Below are positions 1-8,756 of a DNA stretch of 64,000 nt, piece after piece; position 1 is the first letter of the stretch, and the number at the start of each line of letters is the position of its first letter. The position numbers and the translations under genes were made by a program. Under the pieces are notes generated by a model. That model did no database searches and was not told where the DNA came from. It was given only the letters and a program-made list of their open reading frames with translations. This DNA comes from Nesterenkonia sp. Act20 (GTDB lineage: Bacteria > Actinomycetota > Actinomycetes > Actinomycetales > Micrococcaceae): positions 1,178,001-1,242,000 of the forward strand of contig NZ_JADPQH010000001.1 of NCBI RefSeq assembly GCF_019173455.1, written 5' to 3'.

Positions 1-2527
1 GGGGGGCGGTGATGGGCCGCGGAATCGCCGCGCTGCGCGCCTCGCGCTCACCGGGAGGGACCACCAGATCCAGCAGCAGCGAGGGGCTCTCCTCCTGAGC
101 ATGCACGGCCACTGCGTAGAGCCGGTTCTTGGCCCGTGAGACCGCGGAGGCGAAGAGCCGATACTCGTCCTGCAGCACGTTCATTCGCTTCACCAACAGG
201 GACTGGGCGGAGGCCTCCGCCCGTCCCTCGACGACGTCGACCAGGTGTCCGCTGCCGAGCAGCTGACCGCGCGGATTCAGGTTGGGCCAGGCACCCTCCT
301 GGAGTCCGGTGAGGATGACGGTGTCGAATTCGCGGCCCGCGGCGCTGGCAGGGGTGAGCACCTCGATGGCGGAGTCCCCGGCAGAGGTCTTCGCCAAGGT
401 GTCCATCGGCAGCTCCAGGCGTTCGATATGGTCCACGAAGCTCAGCGCGGAGGCTCCAGGGTTCTGATCCGAGAACCGTTCGGCGGCCTGGAAGAGCGCC
501 ATCACCGCATCGAGGTCCTGATCGGCGCGGCGGCCCTCGGCGCTGGCGCGGCGGGTCAGTCCTGCCCAGTGGCGGCTGACATCGGCGGCGTTCCAGATCT
601 CCCAGAGCAGCTCCTCCGGTCCCGCTGAGGGGGTGGAAGCGGCCCGTCCTGCCGCGAGCATGGCGGCCACCCGCTCCAGGCCCCGGGTCAGGTGCTGGAA
701 ACGGCCCTGCGAGCTGACGGCGTGGAAGACCGGATCCGTGGCGTCGTTCGCAGCGGCGACCAGCAGCTCATCGGAGCTGCGGGGCTCCGTCGAAGCGTCC
801 CGATCAGCACCTGCATCCTCTGGTGCCTCCCGGAGCCGACGGCGTTCCTGTCCGCGCAGCACCTGGCGGAGGCTGCGCAGGGTCATCGAATCGGTCTCCC
901 CGTAGCGGCTGGTCAGCAGGGCCAGTACCTCGGGGAGCGTGACGGCCTGACGAGCCTCTGGGCTACCGACGTCAAGATCTTCGGCCTCGGGGGCTTCTGC
1001 GGCGGGCTCGCGGTGATCAGCGACCAGCCGGAGCACCCGCAGAAGCGGCGCCACGGCCGGTTCCTGGTTGAGGATGACGTCACTCATGGACTGACGCACG
1101 GGAACGCCCTGGGTCTGGAACATCCGGACCAGGCGCTGCAGCAGGGCGCCGTTGCGTGCGATCACGGCGATCTGGTCGAAGGGCACCTCGTGACGGTGAT
1201 GCCGGTCCAGCACCTCCTGCAGGACGAACTGCTCGGCGAGGTAGTCCCCGGGCACGATCTCCACGGCACAGGAGCCCCGCATCTCCGGGGTCTCCTGAGC
1301 TTGCTGGACCTCTTGGGCTTCCGGGTTCTGAGTCTTCTGCGCCGCGTGGTCTTCCTCTGCGGGAGGCTCGTGGAGCAGCTCCAGCCAACGCTGCCTCGGC
1401 TGCTGCGGACCCGCCGGAGCGATCCTTCGCAGGGCCCTGGCGTAGGCCTTGCCGACCTCGGGAGCGATCCGGTGATTGTGCTCGAGGACCATCACATGCG
1501 GTTCGACGCCGGGCAGTCCCCCATGGGGGTCAGGGGTCATGGACCCGGAGATGCTGCGTCGGATGATGCCGTCGATCTCCGCGTCGGTCTCCGGATTGAG
1601 CCCCAGTACGCTGTCGGCGGTGACGCGGCGCGGGGGCACGGTCCAGCTGCGCAGCTTGTCCGGCCGGGCTCCGCGGAAGCCCTGGACGGCGGTCTCAGCA
1701 TTGGCGAAGGCCAGCACATCGGCACCCGCACCGATCAGCCGCAGCAGCCGGTAGACCGAGGGGGTGGCCTCCTGGAGGTCATCGACCACGATGCGGCGCA
1801 GCCGCTGCCGTTCGGTCGCGAGGAACTCGGGGTTCTCCTCCAGCAGGTTGCAGGCCTCGTTGATCAGCCCCGCCGGGTCGAAGGCGTCAGCGTTCGCGCC
1901 CGCGTCCAGATCCTCGCGGTAGCGCTCATAGAGCTCCGCCGCCGAGGCCCATTCAGGACGGCGGCACTGTTCGGCGAGGCCGCGCATCTGCTCCGGGGAG
2001 ACCCCGTATTCGGCGGCGCGGTCGAAGAGTTCGCGGATCTCTTTGCGGAACCCGTCGGTTCCTGCGGCCTCCTGCAGCGCGGCGGGCCACTCGATCAGCG
2101 GCACCCCGCCGGTGGCGTCCTGGGCCAACAGTTCGCGGATGATACTGTCCTGCTCCGCGCCGGAGAGCAGCCGCGGCCGGCGTGCTCGGAAGGTGAGGAT
2201 CTCGCGGCGACGGGCCTCACCGAGCAGCCAGAAGGCGTAGGAGGAGAAGGAGCGCGAGGGCTGTTCGGACAGCGACCCGCCGCGGGAGCTGGTGTCGCGC
2301 ACCGCCCAGCCGGATTCGATCTGATCCCGCAGCACCGCTGAGGTGGCGCGGGTGGGTGAGAGCACCAGCAGCCGAGAGGAGTCCTGGCCGGACTCGAGAT
2401 GGCGCAGCGCCAGCTCTGTGGCCAGCGTGGACTTCCCACTGCCGGGACCTCCGAAGCTGAGGATCGGCCCATGTCCAGCGTGATCCGCGGCGGCCAGCAC
2501 CTGCTGCTGAGACTCATCGAACTCCAT
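1..2527 (-). CDS. UvrD/Rep-family DNA helicase, AdnA-like (3' end outside window)
   Basis: A continuous leftward frame gives about 842 codons and runs off the window edge. SF1A helicase motifs are in order: Q-motif region FDESQQQVLA at residues 3-12, Walker A GGPGSGKS at 26-33, motif II as DDLQ near residue 248, an EHNHR box near 345, SAAGREFDTVILTGLQEG, and motif VI YRLFASAVSRAKNRL close to the visible end. DD-x-Q in place of the usual DE-x-Q, and the GGPGSGKS loop, fit the AdnA subunit of the actinobacterial AdnAB double-strand-break resection machine better than UvrD1 or PcrA. A C-terminal nuclease domain would lie outside the window. The ATG at 2527 is chosen because a TTGAAT hexamer lies 7 bases upstream; an in-frame ATG at 2536 is possible. 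The gene is divergent from the exonuclease gene. Confidence 0.85.
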   Translation of the reverse strand, partial: MEFDESQQQVLAAADHAGHGPILSFGGPGSGKSTLATELALRHLESGQDSSRLLVLSPTRATSAVLRDQIESGWAVRDTSSRGGSLSEQPSRSFSSYAFWLLGEARRREILTFRARRPRLLSGAEQDSIIRELLAQDATGGVPLIEWPAALQEAAGTDGFRKEIRELFDRAAEYGVSPEQMRGLAEQCRRPEWASAAELYERYREDLDAGANADAFDPAGLINEACNLLEENPEFLATERQRLRRIVVDDLQEATPSVYRLLRLIGAGADVLAFANAETAVQGFRGARPDKLRSWTVPPRRVTADSVLGLNPETDAEIDGIIRRSISGSMTPDPHGGLPGVEPHVMVLEHNHRIAPEVGKAYARALRRIAPAGPQQPRQRWLELLHEPPAEEDHAAQKTQNPEAQEVQQAQETPEMRGSCAVEIVPGDYLAEQFVLQEVLDRHHRHEVPFDQIAVIARNGALLQRLVRMFQTQGVPVRQSMSDVILNQEPAVAPLLRVLRLVADHREPAAEAPEAEDLDVGSPEARQAVTLPEVLALLTSRYGETDSMTLRSLRQVLRGQERRRLREAPEDAGADRDASTEPRSSDELLVAAANDATDPVFHAVSSQGRFQHLTRGLERVAAMLAAGRAASTPSAGPEELLWEIWNAADVSRHWAGLTRRASAEGRRADQDLDAVMALFQAAERFSDQNPGASALSFVDHIERLELPMDTLAKTSAGDSAIEVLTPASAAGREFDTVILTGLQEGAWPNLNPRGQLLGSGHLVDVVEGRAEASAQSLLVKRMNVLQDEYRLFASAVSRAKNRLYAVAVHAQEESPSLLLDLVVPPGEREARSAAIPRPITAP

Positions 2528-2578
2528 GGGCCTCATTCAATCAGAGGGGGCGGACACGGCCATGTCCCACCCGCGCGC

Positions 2579-2584
2579 TACCGT
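2579..2584 (+). promoter_or_regulatory. -10 hexamer of a leaderless promoter (exonuclease gene)
   Basis: TACCGT lies 6 bases before the ATG at 2591 and no Shine-Dalgarno sequence is visible. This spacing puts the transcription start at or next to the start codon. Confidence 0.5.
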
Positions 2585-2590
2585 AGTGTC

Positions 2591-3373
2591 ATGGCCGAGA
2601 CTCCCGCTCTCTTCGAGATCACTCCCAGCACCGACTCCTGGCACACCCGGCGTCGCGTCGGCTTCGACCTGGAGACCACTTCCCGGGACCCGCGCGTCGC
2701 CCGGATCGTCTCCGCGGCGCTGGTGATCTTCGACGCTGAGGTGGAACGCGATCCCCTGGCGGAGGCCACGCCGGCGCTCGTTGCGGCTCCCACCCCGGGT
2801 CCGCCGGAGCGGATCGTGCGCACCCGGGAATGGCTTGTGGATCCGGGAGTCGAGATTCCGGCCGAGACCACCGCCATCCATGGGATCTCCACCGAATATG
2901 CCCAGGCCAACGGTCAGCCGGCGGCCGAGGCGGTCGCGCAGATCACCACGGCTCTGGCGCAGGAGTTCGCGGAGGGCAACGCCGTGGTGGTGATGAACGC
3001 GCCCTATGACTTCACCGTGCTGAAGTTTGAGGCGGAGCGGCACGGCGTGGAGTTCCCGGAACCGGTGGGGATCATCGACCCGCTGGTGATCGACAAACAG
3101 GTGGACAAGTACCGGCGCGGAAAACGCACGCTGAGCCACATGTGCACCCACTATGAGGTGGAGCTCGACGGCGCCCACTCGGCGGCACCGGATGCCTGGG
3201 CCGCCGTGGAGGTGGCCGGTTGTCAGGCGGAGCGGTTCCCCCAGCTGCAGATCCCGGCCACGGAGCTGCACCGGCTGCAGGCGGAGTGGAAGGTCGATCA
3301 GTCAGCCGACCTTCAGGAGTACCTGCGCCGCACTCGTCCCGACGCCGAGGTCAGCCCGGACTGGCCGGTGTGA
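2591..3373 (+). CDS. DnaQ-like 3'-5' exonuclease
   Basis: The 260-residue protein has the three DEDDh exonuclease motifs: Exo I FDLETT near residue 21, Exo II NAPYDFTVL near 136, and Exo III with H-x-A-x-x-D (HSAAPDAW) near 196. These residues bind two metal ions and hydrolyse DNA or RNA from the 3' end. The protein stands alone, without polymerase or helicase domains. It resembles stand-alone epsilon-type exonucleases of actinobacteria, so a repair or RNA-processing role is likely, but the substrate cannot be read from sequence. The ATG at 2591 is chosen over longer frames because they would run into the divergent helicase gene and because a -10 hexamer sits just upstream. Its last 23 bases overlap the end of the convergent FGE gene. 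Confidence 0.88.
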   Translation: MAETPALFEITPSTDSWHTRRRVGFDLETTSRDPRVARIVSAALVIFDAEVERDPLAEATPALVAAPTPGPPERIVRTREWLVDPGVEIPAETTAIHGISTEYAQANGQPAAEAVAQITTALAQEFAEGNAVVVMNAPYDFTVLKFEAERHGVEFPEPVGIIDPLVIDKQVDKYRRGKRTLSHMCTHYEVELDGAHSAAPDAWAAVEVAGCQAERFPQLQIPATELHRLQAEWKVDQSADLQEYLRRTRPDAEVSPDWPV

Positions 3374-4376
3374 ACGCCAGGCGGAATCCAGTATGGCCCA
3401 GCGAGCTGTCCGCAGAGGCTGAGGTCCGCGCCGAGGTGCGGTAGCGCCTGCAATACGAGCTGTGGCACATATAGGAACCCCCGCGCATCACCGGGTCGGC
3501 GGCCGCACCCGTTGAGTCCGTGGTTCCGCTGGCTGCCGGACTGGCGTAGGACCCGGAGCTGAACGTCGACGCCGTCCATTCCCAGACGTTGCCGGTGGTG
3601 TTGTAGAGCCCGAATCCGTTGGGCTTGAAAGATGTCACCGGTTTCGTCCCCACCTCTCCAGGGACCCCCTCAGGGAACTCACCCGGAAAGATGTTCATCC
3701 GGCGCTGCCCCTCAGGGTCCCGGACGTCTCCCCAGGGGTAGGGCTGCTGGTCGAGTCCACCGCGGGAGGCGTACTCCCATTCCTCTTCGGTCGGGAGCCG
3801 CGCCCCCACCCAGTCGGCGTAGGCCTGCGCGTCGCGCTGGGACACCTGGGTCACCGGGTGATCCTCGCGGCCCCTTGCAGTGGAACCTGACCCCTCGGGT
3901 GCGAACCAGCAGGCACCGGGAACCTGCCGCCACCAGGGCGTGGAAGCCACCGGTGCGGGCATCCGATCGCGCAGCCGTGGCGGGAGCAGCCCCTGGAAGA
4001 CCAGGGAGTCCCCGTACTTCTCGGCGTCGGTGACGTGTCCCGTAGCCTGCACAAATCGGGCGAACTCGGCCACCGTGACAGCCGTGGCGCTGATCGCGAA
4101 GGACGCCACGCGGACCGTGCGCACAGGTCCCTCACCATCCGCGGGGTAGGCCAGTGCGTCCTCGCTGCCCATCTGGAACTTCGCCGCGCCCAGTCCGATC
4201 AGCTGCAGCTCCTCCGTTGCGCTGGCCGCCAGCTCAGCGACCACTGCGGCCTTCGTTGCCGAGTCTGAGGCGGAACTGGCCGGCGTCGTCGTCGGCTGGC
4301 TGCGTTGCTTGGAAGGTGTGGCGCGGCTCGGACCGCAGCAGCTCTCCGCCACGGCTCCCATTTCTGACCTGTTCAT
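3351..4376 (-). CDS. Formylglycine-generating enzyme (sulfatase-modifying factor)
   Basis: This 341-residue FGE-sulfatase-domain protein oxidises a cysteine of sulfatases to the catalytic formylglycine. The C-terminal signature GGSYMCHSSYCRRYR carries the two cysteines that bind copper in aerobic FGEs, and NTTGNVWEW and RLPTEEEWEYA are family-typical. The start at 4376 follows a strong AGGAGGT with 8-base spacing. Residues 1-60 are a low-complexity leader containing the cysteine pair C13-C14 followed by GPSR, so residues 14-18 (CGPSR) match the C-x-P-x-R sequence that FGE itself recognises. No export signal is evident, so it probably acts in the cytoplasm before any sulfatase export. It is divergent from the sulfatase gene 153 bases away, its obvious substrate. 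Confidence 0.93.
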   Translation of the reverse strand: MNRSEMGAVAESCCGPSRATPSKQRSQPTTTPASSASDSATKAAVVAELAASATEELQLIGLGAAKFQMGSEDALAYPADGEGPVRTVRVASFAISATAVTVAEFARFVQATGHVTDAEKYGDSLVFQGLLPPRLRDRMPAPVASTPWWRQVPGACWFAPEGSGSTARGREDHPVTQVSQRDAQAYADWVGARLPTEEEWEYASRGGLDQQPYPWGDVRDPEGQRRMNIFPGEFPEGVPGEVGTKPVTSFKPNGFGLYNTTGNVWEWTASTFSSGSYASPAASGTTDSTGAAADPVMRGGSYMCHSSYCRRYRTSARTSASADSSLGHTGFRLAFTPASPG

Positions 4377-4529
4377 CCTTGCTGACCTCCTGATGTCCGG
4401 CTGTCTCCAGCGCTGAGCCGGGGTTGCTGGGCGGGTGCTGAAGACGACCTGTAGCCTGGCCGGGCGTGCCTCTTGCACTTGCGTACGCGAACGCCCAATC
4501 CAGTGCTCACCACGAAGGAGGGACACACT
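4377..4529. promoter_or_regulatory. Divergent FGE/sulfatase promoter region
   Basis: This 153-base region separates the two divergent genes and must hold both promoters. It carries good ribosome sites at each end (AGGAGGT for the FGE, GAAGGAGGG for the sulfatase). The perfect palindrome GCGTACGC at 4481-4488, about 40 bases before the sulfatase start, could be an operator. I see no clear -35/-10 pair, and no regulator gene adjoins. Confidence 0.4.
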
Positions 4530-6155
4530 ATGTCTGAATCTCAGCACAGCTCACACCACACCGGAACCGTGTCTCCGCCGGAGCACTCGTCCACCGTTTC
4601 ACCTCCACCTAGCGTCTCACCTCCGAACATCGTGGTCATCCAGGCTGATCAGATGGCAGCCCAGGCGCTCGGTGCCTACGGCGACGACGCCGCAAAGACC
4701 CCGAACATCGATGCGCTTGCTGAGGAAGGAGCCGTGTTCGACCGCGCCTACTGCAATACGCCGCTCTGCGCACCCTCGCGCGCATCGATGATGACCGGCG
4801 TCATGCCTTCGGAGCTGGGATGTTTCGACAACGGCGACGACTTCCCTTCCTCGGTCCCGACCTTCGCACACAGGTTGCGCCTGGCCGGATACCACACCAC
4901 GCTCGTAGGCCGGATGCACTTCGTCGGTGCCGATCAGCACCACGGCTTCGAGGAGCGCCTGACCACGGACGTCTACCCCGCCGACCTGGACATGGTCCCC
5001 GACTGGACGTTGCCGCTGGATCAGAAGCTGCAGTGGTACCACGACGCCGACGCCGTCTTCACCGCCGGGGTCTCCAAGGCCTCCGTGCAGCAGGACTTCG
5101 ACGACGAGGTGGGCTTCCGCACCCTGCGCCACCTCAACGATCGCGTGCGCGCGAACCAGGCGGCAGCCGCCGCCGGGGAGAAGCCGCAGCCGTTCCTCAT
5201 GGTGAGCAGCTTCATCCACCCGCATGACCCCTACGAGCCGCCGCAGGAGCATTGGGATCGGTTCGCGGACGGGGAGATCCCCGACCCGGCCCATCCCGAG
5301 GTCCCCGACATCGCCGAGGATCCACACAGCCATCGGCTGCGCGCGATGAGCGGCTTCGATCAGCGCTACCCGGACCTCGAGCAGGTCCGCAACGCACGCC
5401 GCGCCTACTACGCGGCCGTGAGCTACATCGATGACCACGTGGGCCGGATCCGCGAGCGCCTCGAGACTCTGGGGCTCCTCGAGAACACCGTGATCCTGGT
5501 GACCGCCGACCACGGCGACATGCTCGGCGAGAAGGGCCTCTGGTACAAGATGTCCCCCTACGAGCGCTCTTCCCGAGTGCCGATGATCGCCTACGGGCCT
5601 GAGCATCTTGTGCCGACGGGCCGGTATCAGACCCCCGTCTCATTGCTGGACCTGATGCCCACCCTGGTGGATCTGGCAGGCGCGAGGAAGCCAGACTCGG
5701 CCGGTGACTCCATGCTGGAGATCGCGCGGCGCGAGCAGGCCGGGGAGATCAGCACAGAGGACCGCCCGGTGATCATCGAATACCTCGCCGAGGGGACCTA
5801 CCGCCCGCAGCTGACGATCGTGCGCGGACAGTACAAGTACGTGCTGTGCCCGGGCGATCCGGAGCAGCTGTTCGACCTGGCCGAGGACCCTGATGAGCTG
5901 CGCAATGTGGCTCGCGAGGAGAAGCATGCAGGCCGGGTGGCGCAGCTGCACGGCGAGCTCGATGCCCGCTATGACCTCACCGCCCTGGAGTCCGGCATTC
6001 TGGCCAGCCAGGATCAGCGGCGCCTGGTGGCCGAGGCGCTGGCGCAGGGGCGCAAGCGCGCCTTCGACCACAACCCGGAGCCCGAACAGCGCTACGTGCG
6101 CGGTGATTTCTGGAGCGCCCTGGAGTACGGCACGATCCGCGACGGCGCCCGCTGA
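4530..6155 (+). CDS. betC: Sulfatase, choline-sulfatase type
   Basis: The 541-residue enzyme is a type I sulfatase hydrolysing sulfate esters, most likely choline-O-sulfate to choline and sulfate. The formylglycine site CAPSR has its modifiable cysteine at residue 80. The metal-binding segment is QADQM at 38-42, with the DHGD metal box and further catalytic histidines in the middle. The C-terminal part (IIEYLAEGTYRP, then a tyrosine/aspartate-rich region ending in FWSALEYGTIRD) resembles the choline-sulfatase C-terminal domain rather than arylsulfatases. The ATG at 4530 follows GAAGGAGGG. Residues 2-32 are a disordered Ser/His/Pro tail with three VSPP repeats and no signal peptide. It is paired with the divergent FGE. 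No betaine aldehyde or choline dehydrogenase gene adjoins, so the substrate assignment rests on similarity. Confidence 0.85.
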   Translation: MSESQHSSHHTGTVSPPEHSSTVSPPPSVSPPNIVVIQADQMAAQALGAYGDDAAKTPNIDALAEEGAVFDRAYCNTPLCAPSRASMMTGVMPSELGCFDNGDDFPSSVPTFAHRLRLAGYHTTLVGRMHFVGADQHHGFEERLTTDVYPADLDMVPDWTLPLDQKLQWYHDADAVFTAGVSKASVQQDFDDEVGFRTLRHLNDRVRANQAAAAAGEKPQPFLMVSSFIHPHDPYEPPQEHWDRFADGEIPDPAHPEVPDIAEDPHSHRLRAMSGFDQRYPDLEQVRNARRAYYAAVSYIDDHVGRIRERLETLGLLENTVILVTADHGDMLGEKGLWYKMSPYERSSRVPMIAYGPEHLVPTGRYQTPVSLLDLMPTLVDLAGARKPDSAGDSMLEIARREQAGEISTEDRPVIIEYLAEGTYRPQLTIVRGQYKYVLCPGDPEQLFDLAEDPDELRNVAREEKHAGRVAQLHGELDARYDLTALESGILASQDQRRLVAEALAQGRKRAFDHNPEPEQRYVRGDFWSALEYGTIRDGAR

Positions 6156-6224
6156 GCGGACGCTCCTAGGGAACGCTCCCTGAGGGACTAGCCCGTGAGC
6201 AGCCAGCCCCATCCCTGGGGCGAT

Positions 6225-6267
6225 AACGGGCGGAATGACCGCAGAAAATCGGATCATTCCGCCCGTT
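6225..6267. terminator. Perfect inverted repeat after the sulfatase gene
   Basis: Two perfect 14-base arms (6225-6238 and 6254-6267, core GGGCGGAATGA) flank a 15-base A-rich loop. The hairpin lies 70 bases after the sulfatase stop and 90 before the dehydrogenase start. It lacks a T-tract, so it may be an actinobacterial-type terminator or an operator of the next gene. Confidence 0.6.
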
Positions 6268-6343
6268 CGTGCCGCAGGGATGAGGGCACGTCCGGGATCT
6301 GGGACGTCAGGACTCGCGGCAGCTGAGGCGAACCCGCGTTCGG

Positions 6344-6349
6344 TACAGT
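6344..6349 (+). promoter_or_regulatory. Possible -10 hexamer of the dehydrogenase gene
   Basis: TACAGT lies 8 bases before the ATG at 6358 and there is no Shine-Dalgarno sequence. This gives a leaderless or nearly leaderless transcript. Confidence 0.4.
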
Positions 6350-6357
6350 GAATCCCC

Positions 6358-7419
6358 ATGCGCGCAATGATCATGACCCGCACCAACGCGCCTCTCGAGG
6401 TCCGTGACGTGCCGGATCCCGTTCCGCCCGCGGCCGGGGTCGTGGTGGAAGTCCGCGCGACCGGGCTCTGCGGCAGCGACTGGCATGCCTGGGCCGGCCA
6501 TGAAGAGCTCACCCTCCCTCATGTGCCCGGCCATGAGCTCGCCGGCGTCATCTCAGCCATCGGCCCCGACGTGCAGAACTGGTCCGTGGGAGACCGCGTG
6601 ACAGTGCCGTTCGTCTGCGGCTGCGGGGCTTGCGACTGGTGCCGCTCCGGCAACGCCCAGGTCTGCCCGAACCAGCAGCAGCCGGGGTTCACCCACTGGG
6701 GATCGTTTGCCGAACACGTCGCACTCCACGCCGCGGACACCAATCTCGTGGCGATCCCCGATGATGTCTCCTTCGAGGCGGCTGCGGCGCTGGGCTGCCG
6801 TTTCGCCACCGCCTACCGGGCGCTCACTGCACGCGCCAAGGTGCAGCCTGCGGAGTGGGTCACGGTGGTGGGCGCCGGTGGTGTGGGGCTGAGTGCGGTG
6901 ATGATCGCGAAGGCGCTCGGCGCCCAAGTGATCGCGGTGGATCGCAATACCCGGGCACTTGAGTCCGCCCAGCGGCTCGGCGCAGACCATGTGGTCCTCG
7001 CCGATGGCCGCGACGTCCCGGACGAGGTCCGGGCGATCACCGGCGAGGGCAGCCAGGTCTCCATCGATGCGGTGGGAAGCGAGCAGACCTGCGCGGCAGC
7101 CATCATGAGCCTGCGCCCCCGCGGGAGGCACGCGCAGATCGGGCTGCTCCCCACGGAATCGGGTCTCTCTCAGGTGCCGATGGCCCGAGCGATCGCCTGG
7201 GAGCTCGACATCCTGGGCAGCCATGGCATGGCCGCAGTCGACTACCCGGGCATGCTGGGTCTCATCGCCAGCGGCGCTCTGCGCCCGCAGGACCTGATCG
7301 AACGCGTGGTCGGGCTCGAGGAGGCGGTTCTCCTGCTGCCGGAGATGCAGCGGTCAGCGACCTCGGGGATGACGATGATCGACCCCAAGAGGGCAGCCCC
7401 GGAACGCCTCCGCTCCTGA
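6358..7419 (+). CDS. Zinc-dependent alcohol dehydrogenase (MDR family)
   Basis: This 353-residue medium-chain dehydrogenase/reductase oxidises or reduces alcohols with NAD(P). The catalytic zinc ligands are in CGSDWHAW (near residue 38) and GHE (near 59). The structural-zinc loop CGCGACDWCRSGNAQVC (near 84-100) has all four cysteines. The Rossmann motif GAGGVGLSAV is near 173-182, followed by an acidic residue (VDRN) that favours NAD. The overall pattern resembles alcohol or sorbitol-type dehydrogenases, but the substrate is not predictable. The gene stands alone between the sulfatase and the convergent hemL, with only 9 bases to the hemL stop. Confidence 0.87.
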   Translation: MRAMIMTRTNAPLEVRDVPDPVPPAAGVVVEVRATGLCGSDWHAWAGHEELTLPHVPGHELAGVISAIGPDVQNWSVGDRVTVPFVCGCGACDWCRSGNAQVCPNQQQPGFTHWGSFAEHVALHAADTNLVAIPDDVSFEAAAALGCRFATAYRALTARAKVQPAEWVTVVGAGGVGLSAVMIAKALGAQVIAVDRNTRALESAQRLGADHVVLADGRDVPDEVRAITGEGSQVSIDAVGSEQTCAAAIMSLRPRGRHAQIGLLPTESGLSQVPMARAIAWELDILGSHGMAAVDYPGMLGLIASGALRPQDLIERVVGLEEAVLLLPEMQRSATSGMTMIDPKRAAPERLRS

Positions 7420-7428
7420 GCCGAACGC

Positions 7429-8739
7429 TCAGTGAGGCTGGGCCTGCGCGGCAGCCTTCGCGGCGGCCGGCAGAGCATCCAGGATTCGACCGATCGCGGC
7501 GTCGTCGTGCGCGGAGGAGAGGAACCAGGCCTCGAAGACGCTCGGCGGCAGGTAGACCCCCGCGTCGAGCATCGCGTGGAAGAACGGTCCGTAGCGGAAG
7601 GCCTCCTGGGCCTGCGCCTGCGCGTAGTTGTGCACACCCGTGGCAGAGGTGCCGAAGGCCACCGAGAACAGCGAGCCGACCTTCTGCACGGTGTGATCCA
7701 CACCAGCGTCGTCCAGGGCGGCGGTCAGCGCCTCGGCCACCAGCTGGGCCTTCTCATCCACATGCGCGTAGACCCCAGCGGTGGCGTGTTCCAGGGTGGC
7801 GACACCTGCTGCCATCGCCACCGGATTACCGGAGAGGGTGCCTGCGTGATAGACGGGCCCGGTGGGCGCCAGGTGCTCCATGATCTCGCGGCGTCCGGCC
7901 AGCGCGGCGGTGGGAAGTCCGCCGCCGATGACCTTGCCGAAGGTGAACAGGTCCGGCTCCCAGCCTTCGAGGCGTCCGGAGGCGCCCCAGTAGCCGGCCT
8001 CGGTGATGCGGAATCCGGTCATCACCTCGTCGAAGATCATCAGTGCGCCGTGGCGCTGGGTGATCTCCCGGATGAACGCGTTGAACCCCTCCGCAGGCGC
8101 GACCACGCCCATGTTCGCGGGGGTGGCCTCGGTGATGACCGCGGCGATCCGTTCGCCATGCTCGGCGAACACCGCCTCCAGGGTGGGGCGGTCGTTGTAC
8201 TCCACCACGATGGTCTCTGAGGCCTGCGCCTCGGTCACCCCGGCGGAGCCCGGAAGCCCCAGGGTGGCCACACCGGAGCCGGCGGCGGCCAGCAGACCGT
8301 CGGAGTGCCCGTGGTAGCAGCCGGCGAACTTCACCACGATGTTGCGCCCGGTGACCCCGCGGGCCAGCCGGACCGCCGTCATGGTCGCCTCGGTGCCGGT
8401 GGAGACCATGCGGATCATTTCCGCCCCGGGGACCCGGGCGCGGACAAGCTCGGCGAGCCGCGCCTCGGAGGGGTGGGAGGTGCCGAAGCCCAGGCCCTGG
8501 TCCACGGCAGCGTGGACCGCGGCGATCACCGCGGGGTGCTTATGTCCCAGCAGGGCCGGGCCCCAGGATCCCACGAGGTCCACGTACTCGGTGCCCTCGG
8601 CGTCTCTCAGGTAGGGGCCGTCGGCGGAGACCATGAAGCTCGGGGTGCCGCCCACCGAGCCGAAGGCGCGGACCGGGGAGTTGACTCCCCCGGGCATGAG
8701 CTCGCGGGCGGTGTCGAAGAGTTTCTGGTTCGTCGTCAT
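7429..8739 (-). CDS. hemL: Glutamate-1-semialdehyde 2,1-aminomutase
   Basis: HemL converts glutamate-1-semialdehyde to 5-aminolevulinate, the second step of the C5 route. The 436-residue protein is full length and has the PLP-binding lysine at residue 269 in TFGKVIGGG, with FDEVMTGFR upstream and the N-terminal [14 protein letters not shown] block. The ATG at 8739 is preceded by a GAAAGGA ribosome site. It is the last gene of the leftward hemB-hemL pair, only 17 bases after hemB. Its convergent neighbour is the alcohol dehydrogenase. Confidence 0.97.
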   Translation of the reverse strand: MTTNQKLFDTARELMPGGVNSPVRAFGSVGGTPSFMVSADGPYLRDAEGTEYVDLVGSWGPALLGHKHPAVIAAVHAAVDQGLGFGTSHPSEARLAELVRARVPGAEMIRMVSTGTEATMTAVRLARGVTGRNIVVKFAGCYHGHSDGLLAAAGSGVATLGLPGSAGVTEAQASETIVVEYNDRPTLEAVFAEHGERIAAVITEATPANMGVVAPAEGFNAFIREITQRHGALMIFDEVMTGFRITEAGYWGASGRLEGWEPDLFTFGKVIGGGLPTAALAGRREIMEHLAPTGPVYHAGTLSGNPVAMAAGVATLEHATAGVYAHVDEKAQLVAEALTAALDDAGVDHTVQKVGSLFSVAFGTSATGVHNYAQAQAQEAFRYGPFFHAMLDAGVYLPPSVFEAWFLSSAHDDAAIGRILDALPAAAKAAAQAQPH

Positions 8740-8756
8740 CGGGACGCAGGGTCCTT

